A stretch of 64,000 bases of DNA from Bog-473 sp963717455 (GTDB lineage: Bacteria > Actinomycetota > Acidimicrobiia > Acidimicrobiales > RAAP-2), in the NCBI GenBank assembly GCA_963717455.1, contig OY970336.1, positions 4,402,001 through 4,466,000 of the forward strand, given 5' to 3'. The notes under the pieces are model-generated. The model was not told the DNA's origin. It worked only from the letters and a program-made list of their open reading frames with translations, and did not search any database. Shown here piece after piece: positions 54,230 to 63,233 of this stretch (position 1 is its first letter; each line of letters begins with the position of its first letter). A program made the position numbers and the translations under genes.

Positions 54230-54999
54230 CTGACTCTTTCAACCGAGGACCTGCGCTCAGCCAGCTTCTGAAGTTTCTCATCGATGGCATTTGAGCCATC
54301 GGCTGGTTGTGTGAGCCAGGACGGATCGTCAACGACGACTGTCCCACAGATCTTGTCCCAAAGTTCCTGATTGTCCTTGTCCCACAAGAGCCATAGACAA
54401 GATCGTATCGACAGGGGGAAGAAGACTCCGAAAAGGATTAGCATCAGGCCGTTTTCAACAACGGTCCGAAAGAATGTCTCACCACCATGTCGACTCGCTT
54501 GTCGTTCAAGACGAACCCTCTCATCCCCAGCATTTGTCGGCCGGCTCAAACCCCGTCCAAAGATGAACAGCGACCAAATGATCCAGACGATCCCCAATGT
54601 CAGCCAGAGACAAACACTCCACAAGCGGCGGCTACGTCTTCCAGGTGATGAAATCTGAACCCGACTCGGCAACCCCAAACTTGCCCGCAACTTCCACAGG
54701 TGCGTGCCTCGCCAGGTTCGCCGCTCTGGGCAAGGAGGCGGGGCAGTCGTTGGTGTGACGTAGCTCGGCGCTGGGCCGTAAGACCCAATGTTGAGGTCAC
54801 CCCAAGCCACGTTCTCCAGGTGGCGGAGGGACGCTTGGTGGACTGCAGACACTTCACCTGGTGGCTTGCTATCGCTGCATCCGAGGCTTGGGCACTGTCT
54901 ATAAGTGATCCACCGCCCCCTACAAAACGACCAGCCCCGACTGCCTCAGTTCCGCACTCGGCATACCGATGTCGTTCTGACGGCCTCAGTCTGGGACAT
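54226..54999 (-). pseudogene. Zinc-ribbon plus RDD-type membrane protein, N-terminus frameshifted
   Basis: Start ATG 54999 after AGGGAG. The first 40 codons hold a damaged zinc ribbon (ECGTEAVGAGRF, then GGGGSLID), in mixed frames. From 54852 to 54226 the frame is open for 208 residues: a linker, then two membrane helices (LWSVCLWLTLGIVWIIWSLF; NGLMLILFGVFFPLSIRSCL) and the RDD-like end DNQELWDKICGTVVVDDPSW. RDD proteins are small membrane proteins, some being transporters. The layout parallels the next gene downstream, with which it overlaps by 4 nt. Confidence 0.68.
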
Positions 55000-55122
55000 C
55001 GTTGACTCCCTGCCACCCGCCTACCGGAGAATATCGGCACAAAGCGCCAGCCTGTAGATGAAAGCTGAAGGGACGTTCTTGACGCCGCTCCTCACCGTGT
55101 AGCTGATGGGAGGATGGGCTCC

Positions 55123-55281
55123 GTGCCGAGCAAACGCCAACTCCGAGAGGTCGCCCGCCAGCTTCGGCTCATCTCCGAACTGACCGAGCATCTGCCCGAG
55201 GATTCGCCGCCAGACGCAGCCCTCAGGGACCGCTTGGAGCTGGCCGCAGATGTCCTGGAAGGCGCCGCCAAAAAGCCCTGA
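55123..55281 (+). CDS. Small helical protein (52 residues)
   Basis: GTG 55123 lies nine bases after GGGAGG; ATG 55114 is an alternative but sits directly on that site. The product reads PSKRQLREVARQLRLISEL and RDRLELAADVLEGAAKKP, two amphipathic helices with no low-complexity bias. It ends 50 bp before the serine recombinase start. Function unknown. Confidence 0.55.
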   Translation: MPSKRQLREVARQLRLISELTEHLPEDSPPDAALRDRLELAADVLEGAAKKP

Positions 55282-55300
55282 TCTACTCGTCGGCATACAT

Positions 55301-55324
55301 AGTTGTGTACAACTGTGTTATACT
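55301..55324 (+). promoter_or_regulatory. Promoter/operator of the serine recombinase gene
   Basis: Inverted repeat AGTTGTGTACAACT (6-bp arms, 55301-55314) lies just upstream of a TATACT -10-like box (55319-55324). The GTG start at 55331 follows seven bases later without a ribosome site, so the transcript could be nearly leaderless. Operator role is inferred. Confidence 0.5.
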
Positions 55325-55330
55325 GGATGG

Positions 55331-56012
55331 GTGGCAAGGTCCCGGAAACGCCAGGAGACACGCACAAATCCTGCGCTAAGGGCCATTACGTATGGCCGAG
55401 TGAGCACAGGCAGGCAGGCCGCCTCAGGGATCTCCCTCGACGATCAGGCCGAGAAGCTCGCAGAGGTCGTCACAAGCCGAGGATGGGTCCACGTGGACCA
55501 CCTGACCGACGCCGGGCTCTCAGGTCGAAAGATGACCAATCGGAAGGGTCTCCTGGACGCCCTGGCCCGTCTCGACCGAGGTGAGGCCGACGTGCTCGTC
55601 GCCGCCAAGATCGACCGGGTGAGCCGGAGCACGACAGACTTCGCCAAGCTTCTCGATCATGCCGAGAAGAAGGGCTGGAAGCTCGTCGTCCTCGACGCCG
55701 ACGTGGACACCACCACGGCCGCTGGGCGACTACTGGTCGATGTCGTAAGCGCCGCAGCTTCATTTGAGTCTCGTCGAATCGGCGAGCGCCAGAGGGCAGT
55801 GCATGCGTAAGGCGTTCCCAGGGCAAGCGAGCCGGTCAGGCTCCGCTCCTCCCCGATGCTGTCCGATTACGGATCGCTGCTGACCGAGAAGCAGGAAAAT
55901 CGCTGAACGCTATTGCCACTGCACTAAATGATGAAGGCGTCCCGACGGCCAAGGGTGGACTCTGGCATGCATCGACGATTAGCACGTCTTCAGCGGGGCT
56001 GCGTACCATGAT
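55331..56012 (+). pseudogene. Serine recombinase (resolvase/invertase type), frameshifted and truncated
   Basis: GTG 55331. The catalytic domain is complete: AITYGRVSTGRQAASGISLD with the nucleophilic Ser, LTDAGLSGRKMTNRKGL, and VAAKIDRVSRSTTDFAKLLD. At 55813 the frame closes (HA-stop), but the recombinase (DNA-binding) domain follows in another frame: QGKRAGQAPLLPDAVRL and KSLNAIATALNDEGVPTAKG up to HASTI, after which the sequence diverges and stops. One missing base at GCATGCGTAAGG explains the break. The C-terminal part is short for a large serine integrase. Confidence 0.8.
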
Positions 56013-56228
56013 TTTCTAGTCAAGGTGTCGACGGCGATCCTCGGGCTGGCATCTCGAATGCAGGTTCCACCCGACCAACTGCCGACACTCTGGAACCGTC
56101 CCAACTCGACTCCCGCAAAGATCGTCGACGAGTACCTGTGGGTGAAGATCACTCGCTCCCTTTAGGCGAATATCAGGGATGGAGCGAGGGAGTCTTGCCT
56201 CTGAGTAGTCCTATGAGTAGTGACCCGC

Positions 56229-56460
56229 CCCGTCGTCAGCCGTCGTAATCGAGGCCCAGGGCAAGCAAGCTGGTCAAGCACCGCTCCTTCCCCGAGGCTG
56301 TCCGACTAGGGATTGCCGCTGACAGAGCTGCCGGAAAGTCGCTGAACGCTATTGCGACTGCCCTGAACGATGAGGGTGTTCCGACGGCCAAGGGTGGCGT
56401 TTGGCACGCATCGACGATTAAGCACGTACTCCGCTCCATCGACGTCGATGAGGATTTAGC
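56229..56460 (+). pseudogene. Duplicated recombinase-domain fragment
   Basis: A second copy of the recombinase segment: QGKQAGQAPLLP, then after one extra C, PEAVRLGIAADRAAGKSLNA and IATALNDEGVPTAKGGVWHA, continuing STIKHVLRSIDVDED. About 430 bp separates it from the first copy. The copies differ at many silent sites, so this is an old duplication or a remnant of a second recombinase gene. Nothing else is visible in 56013-56228 or 56461-56734. Confidence 0.75.
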
Positions 56461-56734
56461 GAAGGTTCAGTCGGGATTGCCCTCGCAACCCTCGCCGATA
56501 GGTGGCCACGTGCAGATGGCCACCTATGACCCTCCCACCTTCATCCATCCTGTTTACGGATGGGACTCCGGCAGGAGTCATTTTGAGCCGGGGATTTTTG
56601 AGTCCTGTAACACCCATGCTGTAGAAACCTACGCTGGTGAAATGCGATAATCCGGCAGAAGTATCGTGCGATGCGGCGGGCAGGAGCGAGGGTCCCGTGG
56701 GCTATGCACGGCGGACGGGGGGACAGGAGTAACG

Positions 56735-57487
56735 GTGGCGAAGCAGCAGAACTCCGGGGTCGGCTGTCTCACAATCTTTGCCGTCTTGGTCGTTCTCGGC
56801 CTCACGATCGAGTACTGGTACGTCGCCGTTCCGCTCGTCGTGCTATTCGTGGCGGGAGGGCTCACCTATCGCTCCCAGCAGCAAAAGAAGCAGCAGGAGA
56901 TCGCCCGCCATCGGCCAGGTCCCCGAGATCCGTGGTTGAACGAGATTGCGGTCGCTCTGGCGGACTTTGGATTCATCGAGTACGCCCGCAATACAGGCGG
57001 TCACGTTACCGGGGTCCCCATCGAGGGCGACATTCAGCTCGACGCCCACCACTTCTCCGTAATCATCACCCTCTTCGCCACCGCCGAACTCGCCCGGCAG
57101 GCGGAGATCGGGCTGCGGGCGAAGCCCGAGGTGCGTGCTGCGATCGCCGACGGAAAGACCATCGTCTCCGCCGAAGACCTCGTCTTGTATCTCGCAAATG
57201 GTCGTGGTGGTGTCGTTGACCCACAGCGTCTGAGCGAGATTGTTCAGCTCGTCGGTGCCCTCCCGGTCGGACCTCCTCGCCCTCCAATCGTGGGGACAGG
57301 AGCGCACACAGCGCCTCCCCCATCTCCGCCTGTTGACCCTGCTCCTTCCAGACCTGTACCGGCAACCCCTCCGGCAAGGGGCGACGTGCTTGACCAGATC
57401 AAACGGCTGGCCGAACTCCGTGACGCCGGGGTGCTGAGCGACGCCGAGTTTGAAGCCAAGAAAGCCGAACTCCTGCGCCGCATCTGA
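56735..57487 (+). CDS. Membrane protein with C-terminal SHOCT domain
   Basis: 250 residues from GTG 56735, six nt after ACAGGAG. Two adjacent membrane helices near the N-terminus (CLTIFAVLVVLGLTIEYWYV; VPLVVLFVAGGLTY), a central alpha/beta region, a Pro-rich linker (TAPPPSPPVDPAPSRP), and a SHOCT domain at the end (IKRLAELRDAGVLSDAEFEA). SHOCT modules are short oligomerisation or nucleic-acid-associated helices. Function unknown; intact in a region where most genes are broken. Confidence 0.78.
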   Translation: MAKQQNSGVGCLTIFAVLVVLGLTIEYWYVAVPLVVLFVAGGLTYRSQQQKKQQEIARHRPGPRDPWLNEIAVALADFGFIEYARNTGGHVTGVPIEGDIQLDAHHFSVIITLFATAELARQAEIGLRAKPEVRAAIADGKTIVSAEDLVLYLANGRGGVVDPQRLSEIVQLVGALPVGPPRPPIVGTGAHTAPPPSPPVDPAPSRPVPATPPARGDVLDQIKRLAELRDAGVLSDAEFEAKKAELLRRI

Positions 57488-57525
57488 AATGCTGGCCGCT
57501 GTGTTGCCAGGACCGGCAGATTGCG

Positions 57526-58283
57526 ATGGATCGCGCGTCGGAGATAAGACGAGTCTGGCTGACCCGTGGAGGGCATATCGGCGAGCACGAGAGATTTGCC
57601 CTGACGGTAGGAACCACCGGCGGAGGGTGGAGAGGGGTCCCTGACCTCACCGCTGCGTCTGACCGCTCCTTCATCAAGAGCGTGCTGGCCGAAGTAAGAC
57701 CTGACGTCACTCCTGGATGCATCAACAGCTGGGCGGGACAGCTGTTTGCTCTCGTCAACACGATGTCCGAGGGCGATTACGTCATCATGCCCCTCAAGGG
57801 TCAGGAGGTCGTGGCCGTGGGTGAGATTCCGAGGGCGGTTACATATTTGATTCTCAACGCCCGTCTGGCTGCAAGCATTACCGACGGGTGAACTGGATTA
57901 ATGAAGAGGTGTCGAGGATGACCCTGGCAGAAGACATCAGGAAGACCCTCCAAACCCAGATGACCATCTGTGAGTTCCGTCAGGAGAAGGTCGCTGAGCG
58001 AATATCAGCACTTCTCCCATCTGGCACCGATCCCTTCCTGAAAAACAGTCCAGGCGTTGCGCCGGAGCCGACCGCCGTAAAGCGGGCAGTGTGCCGATTA
58101 ACAGACCTAATCCCGGCACCAACTGGGCGCGCCCCAGTTCACGGGGGTGGGTGGGAAAGGCAAGCCCAATCATCATGCGGCGCCGACAGCCGGGCACGAA
58201 TCGGTGGCTTCGTGCCCTCGTCCGTAGTTCCCCGGGGTCACAAATCGCTATCGAGGAATCTCAGCGAGGCTGCTTCCTCATAA
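57526..58283 (+). pseudogene. Mrr-like restriction protein, N-terminal part, frameshifted and truncated
   Basis: From ATG 57526: IRRVWLTRGGHIGEHERFAL, TAASDRSFIKSVLAEVRPDV, NSWAGQLFALVNTMSEGDYV and IMPLKGQEVVAVGEI match the N-terminal domain often placed before Mrr catalytic domains. The frame ends at 57891, but GGYIFDSQRPSGCKHYRRVN and WINEEVSRMTLAEDIRKTLQ continue in another frame, joined by one missing base near 57835. After SALLPSGTDPF similarity is lost; the Mrr catalytic domain is absent. A degraded modification-dependent restriction gene is the best reading. Confidence 0.65.
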
Positions 58284-58515
58284 ACTCATCAAACCGCTCC
58301 CACGACACCCTGTAAGGGGGCCACTCGTGCCCCGACGGAAGCCAGTCGATGCTTCCCTTGCTTATAAGTAGTTCGCCCAGTTTCTTTTCGTTGCTCTTGA
58401 CCATCACGGTCACGTCCGTATTAACGATGCTGAGCGCAGGAATGCTTGCTTCAATCTCATGGCGTGGCATGGACGCGATCATAAAAGCAAAGGATGTCTG
58501 CATCTTCGCTGTCAA
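58261..58515 (-). CDS. Small ORF, unknown
   Basis: 84 residues at most. The C-terminal half (LGELLISKGSIDWLPSGHEW, PYRVSWERFDEFMRK) looks protein-like and could be a real domain; the N-terminus is doubtful. No family recognised. It overlaps the degraded tail of the Mrr-like gene on the other strand. Confidence 0.45.
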   Translation of the reverse strand: MTAKMQTSFAFMIASMPRHEIEASIPALSIVNTDVTVMVKSNEKKLGELLISKGSIDWLPSGHEWPPYRVSWERFDEFMRKQPR

Positions 58516-58557
58516 TGCGAGATCTTCAAGAGCCCCCGGGCCGAAACCGGGGGTGGG

Positions 58558-58890
58558 TCAGGGACCAACGTTGTATACCGTTACCCCACCGCTAAAGGCC
58601 GAATCGTGCAGCTCAAACTTCTTGATCTTGCCGGAGGCTGGGACCTGGAACGGAACGATGGCCGTGATCGTGATTCCAGGATTCACTTGGGACATCATGG
58701 CGGCCGTGTCATTGGGTATGTCGATGACAGCCGTACCATCCGCTGAAAGCTGGCGCCCGTGAGCGTCGATCGCCTTTTGATTAGAAGCAAGGAAGGTCTG
58801 GGCCGTCCCCTTGTTTGCCTTGACGGTCATCGTCACAAGGAGGGCCGAAAATGACCGGGGAATGCGGTGGGATCCGGGATATTCCGTAAC
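58558..58890 (-). pseudogene. DUF4352-type domain fragment
   Basis: The last 90 residues read VTMTVKANKGTAQTFLASNQ, KAIDAHGRQLSADGTAVIDI and VPASGKIKKFELHDSAFSGG, the immunoglobulin-like DUF4352 domain (also called telokin-like) of secreted lipoproteins. Upstream, in the same frame back to 59097, the sequence is not protein-like and no signal peptide is found, so the N-terminus has been lost. It lies just downstream of the helicase gene. Confidence 0.65.
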
Positions 58891-59093
58891 GTCTACATCT
58901 GCACGCCGACTCGGTCGATTGTCACAACTGGACAGTATCCTTGGACCGTAATCATCTAGAGGAGCTGAGGGTCCTCGCCCGTAGACACTCCGCCAACCGG
59001 CCTTCGAGCACGGTGGCGAAAGTTTGTAGAGAGTCAGGACTCGCAGCTTCGGTGCTATCCAGTAAGCAAGAGGTGAGTTAGCCAGATCCAAGA

Positions 59094-60539
59094 TCACCTT
59101 AATGCTGAGCGCTCAGAGTTCCAGAGGGCAGATCCGATCGCAACCGCGGCATGCTTGTTAGCCAAGTCCGCCTCTGCACAGCGTCTTACCCGATAGACAC
59201 TAAAGCACCGCTCCCCGTCCAGTGTTTCCCACAGTTGAAGGTGTTGGTGATGACCACGACCAGCTATATCAGGACGACCTACGGCCTGCTCCGCCCACGG
59301 GATATGTGATCGGAGGGTCGTGGGCACGTGATCACGACTTACGATGACCATTCCAGAACGATGCCGTGATGCCATTACACACAGCCGACCAGTCTCAAGA
59401 TCGAAATCGCTAGGATTTACAACTCCCGAAAGCGGATGCACAACGATCATAAGTTTGCGTTGGAGACCTTGCCACCGTTCCGGCTTGTCGACTCGAATCC
59501 CATGCTCTTGGTCCCGCAGGTGTGAAGGTAGGTAGCCGAGGACTGCACTATTCACAACACGATGGGTCGCTGCGATCCCGATGTCGCAGGGCAGCAGTTC
59601 GGTTCCCAGGCCAGAGTCGTCAGCCGCCGCCATGCACTTTCGTTCCAGCGCACGAACCGCAACCTGTGCTGCCGACGCTGCGATCTCTGCATCGAGTTCC
59701 AGCGGTGGCCCACATGTAGGTGTTGGAAGGGTCAGAACCGAACAGGAAGTGGACTCAAGTGCGTCAAGTGCAGGGTCGATGGGAAGCTTGCCGCTTCTGC
59801 TGGGCTTCACGAACCGCTCGCCGGCTTCCGCCCAGGCTTCGAACTCGAAATCATAAAACGGCCTAACTAGCTCGACGCTATCCGTGGGAAGCCGACGACA
59901 AGCATCGAGTTCCAGGGCTCGCTTTGAAATGTCCGGATCCGCCAGAATAAACTCCGGCGCGGCCTTGTGCGGAGCTCGGGGCGAAGTCTCCCAACGCTCA
60001 ACGGGGATGGACACCACTGGTGGAATCTGTCCGGGATCACCGATTAGTACGAATCTCTCCGACACCGATCCGAGCAGCATGAAGTCAGCCCAAGTCATTT
60101 GCCAGGCCTCATCGACAAAGAGGAAGTCAAATGGATCGAAGTCGCCAATCGTCGACCATTTGGCTGTGGTTCCTACGACCACGGCTGATTCGACAGGGAG
60201 ATCGTTGGTGTCCGTTATCCAGATGATCCGCGGGTCGAGGTCGTCCGGCATACGTGTGCTTCCCGCAGCAAAGCGCCAGATCTGTTCACCTGGATAGCGA
60301 TTGACGAAACGGAGGCACATATCTTCGCATTGAGCGTTGGTCTGAGCGGCGACGGCGATACGAGCTTCGACATCAACCGCTTGTCCAAGCCCCTCGAGCA
60401 GAGTAAACGTCTTCCCCGATCCGGGAGGCGCCTTGATAACGCACAACCGATCAGCCCTGGCAACGTGATCCTTTAGCTCGGTAATCGTTGCATCGCTCTT
60501 CTGCTGGATACGCCGCCGGTGATCCGACATCCCGCTCAT
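59094..60539 (-). CDS. SF1 (Upf1/Dna2-like) helicase of the five-gene operon
   Basis: 481 residues, frame intact. Walker A APPGSGKTFTLLEGL (about residues 38-52), an AAQTNAQCEDMC segment (motif Ia), Walker B FLFVDEAWQMTW, motif III VLIGDPGQIPPV, and a late motif VMASRHRSGMVIVSRD (motifs V-VI region). The DEAW box and GDPGQ are typical of superfamily 1 AAA_11/AAA_12 helicases. The start ATG overlaps the stop of the upstream gene as ATGA. It would be the fifth gene of a putative defence operon and is the only complete one in the window. Confidence 0.85.
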   Translation of the reverse strand: MSGMSDHRRRIQQKSDATITELKDHVARADRLCVIKAPPGSGKTFTLLEGLGQAVDVEARIAVAAQTNAQCEDMCLRFVNRYPGEQIWRFAAGSTRMPDDLDPRIIWITDTNDLPVESAVVVGTTAKWSTIGDFDPFDFLFVDEAWQMTWADFMLLGSVSERFVLIGDPGQIPPVVSIPVERWETSPRAPHKAAPEFILADPDISKRALELDACRRLPTDSVELVRPFYDFEFEAWAEAGERFVKPSRSGKLPIDPALDALESTSCSVLTLPTPTCGPPLELDAEIAASAAQVAVRALERKCMAAADDSGLGTELLPCDIGIAATHRVVNSAVLGYLPSHLRDQEHGIRVDKPERWQGLQRKLMIVVHPLSGVVNPSDFDLETGRLCVMASRHRSGMVIVSRDHVPTTLRSHIPWAEQAVGRPDIAGRGHHQHLQLWETLDGERCFSVYRVRRCAEADLANKHAAVAIGSALWNSERSALR

Positions 60540-61183
60540 CCCAGCGACTCCACCATCGCAACCGCTTGAATATCATTTTGGTCAACGTCAGCGACGTGAG
60601 CTTCGACTCCTCCCGGAGTGCTGTGTGTGAGCCACGATCCAGGACCGCGCTTATTCCATACTTTTAAAGGACTTCCTTCGTGACAGCCCATCCAGCGTGG
60701 TCTTTATGAGTCCGATTTGCAGCCCACGAGCGAGGGATCATTTGGCGAGCGATCTTGAGGGCTTGGCAGATCGGCACGGCGAGTTTTCCACCCTTGGATC
60801 TCGACCTCAATCTCTAGTGCGCCATCATCGGTGTCCCGGAAAGAACGAATGCGTCCGGTCCAGCCACGCACCCCGACGACGCACACTTCCGACCCGGTCC
60901 GCAGTCGAAGCTGACGATCGGCCTCGTCTCGGATCAGCCAGACCGGCCGAGTCGGCGCTCGACCTCGTCCAGTGTGAGGCGGCGCATCGTCGCTCACATG
61001 GACGATGACGTCCCTGATTGCGTCTCCGGTGGCCACGGCCTCTGCTAAGAGCTCGGCGTCATCATGAACTAGGAGTCCTTCGAGCAGATCGGCTGACGAG
61101 TTATGAACAAAATAGCGAGATGCGGCTGCGGACAGCGTTGCGGTCAGTCTCGACCGACGGGAAAAATGCGGGTCCGTCGTCAC
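60536..61183 (-). pseudogene. Unknown operon protein with an in-frame stop codon
   Basis: GTG 61183 begins TTDPHFSRRSRLTATLSAAA. A central domain TRPVWLIRDEADRQLRLRTG, VRGWTGRIRSFRDTDDGALE follows. TAA at 60706-60704 stops it after 159 codons, yet the same frame continues as PLKVWNKRGPGSWLTHSTPG and VADVDQNDIQAVAMVESLG to a TGA that overlaps the helicase start by 4 nt. So a protein of about 215 residues probably existed. I do not recognise the family. Confidence 0.65.
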
Positions 61184-61219
61184 TTGAGTCCAGCTTAAGT
61201 TCGAGTCGGGTGTACTGTA

Positions 61220-62121
61220 TCACTGCTCCTGTACTGTCTCTTCAACAAGCCGATTCACGCCCGCATTCACACGGCGCCCGTCCATCTGCAGTTGTCGTAA
61301 TGCCTGTTCGGTCAAATTCCAACGACGCTCCAGCTCAGGTGCAGAAAGTTTCCAACCGCTCTATCAGCCTTCTGCATGGCCGGTTGGTCCTCATCTCGTC
61401 GGGCTTTTCCCCATCCTTCGACGTGACGTTCAAGCTCGGTTCGCTCAAGTTCGGGGTTGATGCTCGTGGCGATGGTGAAATCTTATGCGTCAAGCGCAGC
61501 CTTGAGACGCCTTGAGCGATCACCCTTTGAGGCGAGCCACGCCAAGAGAAAGCCCAGGTGGCCTTGTCGAGTGTCCTCAGCTGGAAACGTGTACGCCTGG
61601 CGGAGTGCACTTGTTGTTGCGACAATGACGGCTTTCTCGCCAGGGCGGTGCGCTTCGCGAATAACCAACCACATGCTCGGCCAAGGAGCGCGTTAAGTCG
61701 TCCCCGCGTACCGGCACCCCATTTCGTAAATGCGTAGGCGAACGCTAGATGGTGAAGCATGTCGAGATGGGTTGGGTTTGGTAACCAAATCTGGCGAAGA
61801 GGCAAGAGGTCTTCGTGTGAGGCGGGGTCATGACCGACATACCCGGGAGCTCGCAAGTGTTTCAGGAGATCTGAGCAAACTCAGCCGCCATGTCCGCCAC
61901 GAGATCACGGTTACGAGCTTCGGGTACCGTCAGAATCTTTGGTTGACCGTTCGGGTGCCCAAAGGCGATACCCCATGGTCGTGACTCCCCACCCATTCGC
62001 ACGAACGCAAGCAGGAGAACGTCGATGTCCGCCGAAGTGTGCAGATGCTTGACTCGCCTTGTAGCAGAGGCCGACCCTCGTGGAACGCCTTCAACCGCCG
62101 GACGACCTAGCGCTCATTCAC
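61220..62121 (-). pseudogene. Unknown operon protein, broken by nonsense and frameshifts
   Basis: GTG 62121 overlaps the stop of the previous gene (GTGA). Pieces in order: VVRRLKAFHEGR, HLHTSADIDVLLLAFVRMGG, LRAPGYVGHDPASHEDLLPL, PNPTHLDMLHHLAFAYAFTK, REAHRPGEKAVIVATTSALR, HLGFLLAWLASKGDRSRRLK, DFTIATSINPELERTELERH and RRWNLTEQALRQLQMDGRRV, ending EETVQEQ at 61220. Nonsense codons lie at 62109 (TAG) and 61486 (TAA), with frame changes near 62060, 61866, 61670 and 61335. No motif identifies the function. Confidence 0.65.
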
Positions 62122-63230
62122 AATTCGGCCGTTCTTTCACTGTCCGTAATTCGCCGCAGCAAATCCACTTCCGCCACATCTACTGCAGTGTCTCCCTCGA
62201 GCAGTGCGACTGCCCGCGTCAAGTCGACGTCGCCGAGGAATCGGCGGACATCCCACCGAGTACAACGGGGTCACTGGCAGCGAGAGCTGCTGCGTGGCAA
62301 GACGGAGCCCGGTCACGGGACGGAGACAGGCCCACCGTATGCGGTGCCATATAGTGATCACCGCCACGAGCTCATCGGGCGGTGCGCCGTCGGTGGCGGC
62401 CCATAGTTCTTGAGGCATTGCGCCAGCAGCGGCCTCCAGCAGCTCGAAGCCCCGACGAGCCCGCTCGGCCTGGTAGCGCAGATCCTCATTCGCGCGCCTG
62501 ACGGTCGGTTCGACCCGGGGGGCGTCAGCACAAGGAATCCGTTGCGCCGAACACCGATTTTGTCGGTAATGCCGAGCTCATCGCACACAACATCCAACGC
62601 ATGGACATAGATACCTGCTTGAGCTCGGGCCACCGCTAGCTCGGAAGCTGCCGTATAGCCACCCCGGTCCGGGTAGGTCTTTACCTCACCGACTATCAGT
62701 TCTGGTTGCTCACGATCGGTCCGAAGGGCCAGAACATCGATAATCGGAATTGCCTCGGGCAGCGTTACCCACACCGGAATCCGCAGCGTCGGACGCGACC
62801 ACCCTGGCAGCTTCTTGCGCTGGCGTTGTGTCTTTGCTGCAGCAACTTACTTAGGAGATCCCGCGTCTCCCCAAGAGCGGCATCCAGAGACGAGAGACGA
62901 GTTCCCCCATTCATGCGTAGTCTTAGGTCCAGAAGTGTGTGGGCCCGGCCGGCAACACACCCATTTCAAGGAGTGATTCAAAGATCAGCTCACCGTCGCC
63001 GTGAAGAGGGAACGTTCGAACTGGTCGCCACGGGCTATTGCAAAGGGTGACTGTCCAAAGGATGGCTTTACTCCTTCGGACACTGCGACGTCAGCCATGC
63101 GAACATTGCGAACTGCAGAGATCGTATTGGCCTCGCAGGTCGGATTCTTGGCCCACTGCTCAAATCGCATGCGAGTATTTCGCCTAGCTGCTTCCCGCTG
63201 CCTATTGCTGACGCCGCCTGCGGTGACCAC
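62118..63230 (-). pseudogene. Predicted PD-(D/E)XK nuclease-like operon protein, frameshifted
   Basis: GTG 63230 begins RQREAARRNTRMRFEQWAKN, ANTISAVRNVRMADVAVSEG, QSPFAIARGDQFERSLF. After frame changes near 63000, 62930 and 62820 the nuclease-like core is read: IPIIDVLALRTDREQPELIV, GEVKTYPDRGGYTAASELAV, ARAQAGIYVHALDVVCDELG and GFLVLTPPGSNRP. The D...E-V-K spacing fits a PD-(D/E)XK active site. Two more changes (about 62500, 62253) precede YQAERARRGFELLEAAAGAM and the end LRRITDSERTAEL at 62118. Similar to RecB/Cas4-like folds only by motif; otherwise unknown. Confidence 0.68.
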
Positions 63231-63233
63231 CGA

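Noticed and set aside
61335..61856. A single 173-residue gene as annotated by the longest open frame
   Set aside because: Its C-terminal half is out of frame with the conserved protein pieces found in the neighbouring frames; it is a chance open frame across a damaged gene.
31754..62109. Stop-codon recoding or selenocysteine-like readthrough to explain in-frame TAG and TAA codons
   Set aside because: Both TAG and TAA occur inside broken genes that also carry frameshifts, no TGA-Sec context is seen, and intact genes use all three stops normally. Decay or base errors explain them better.
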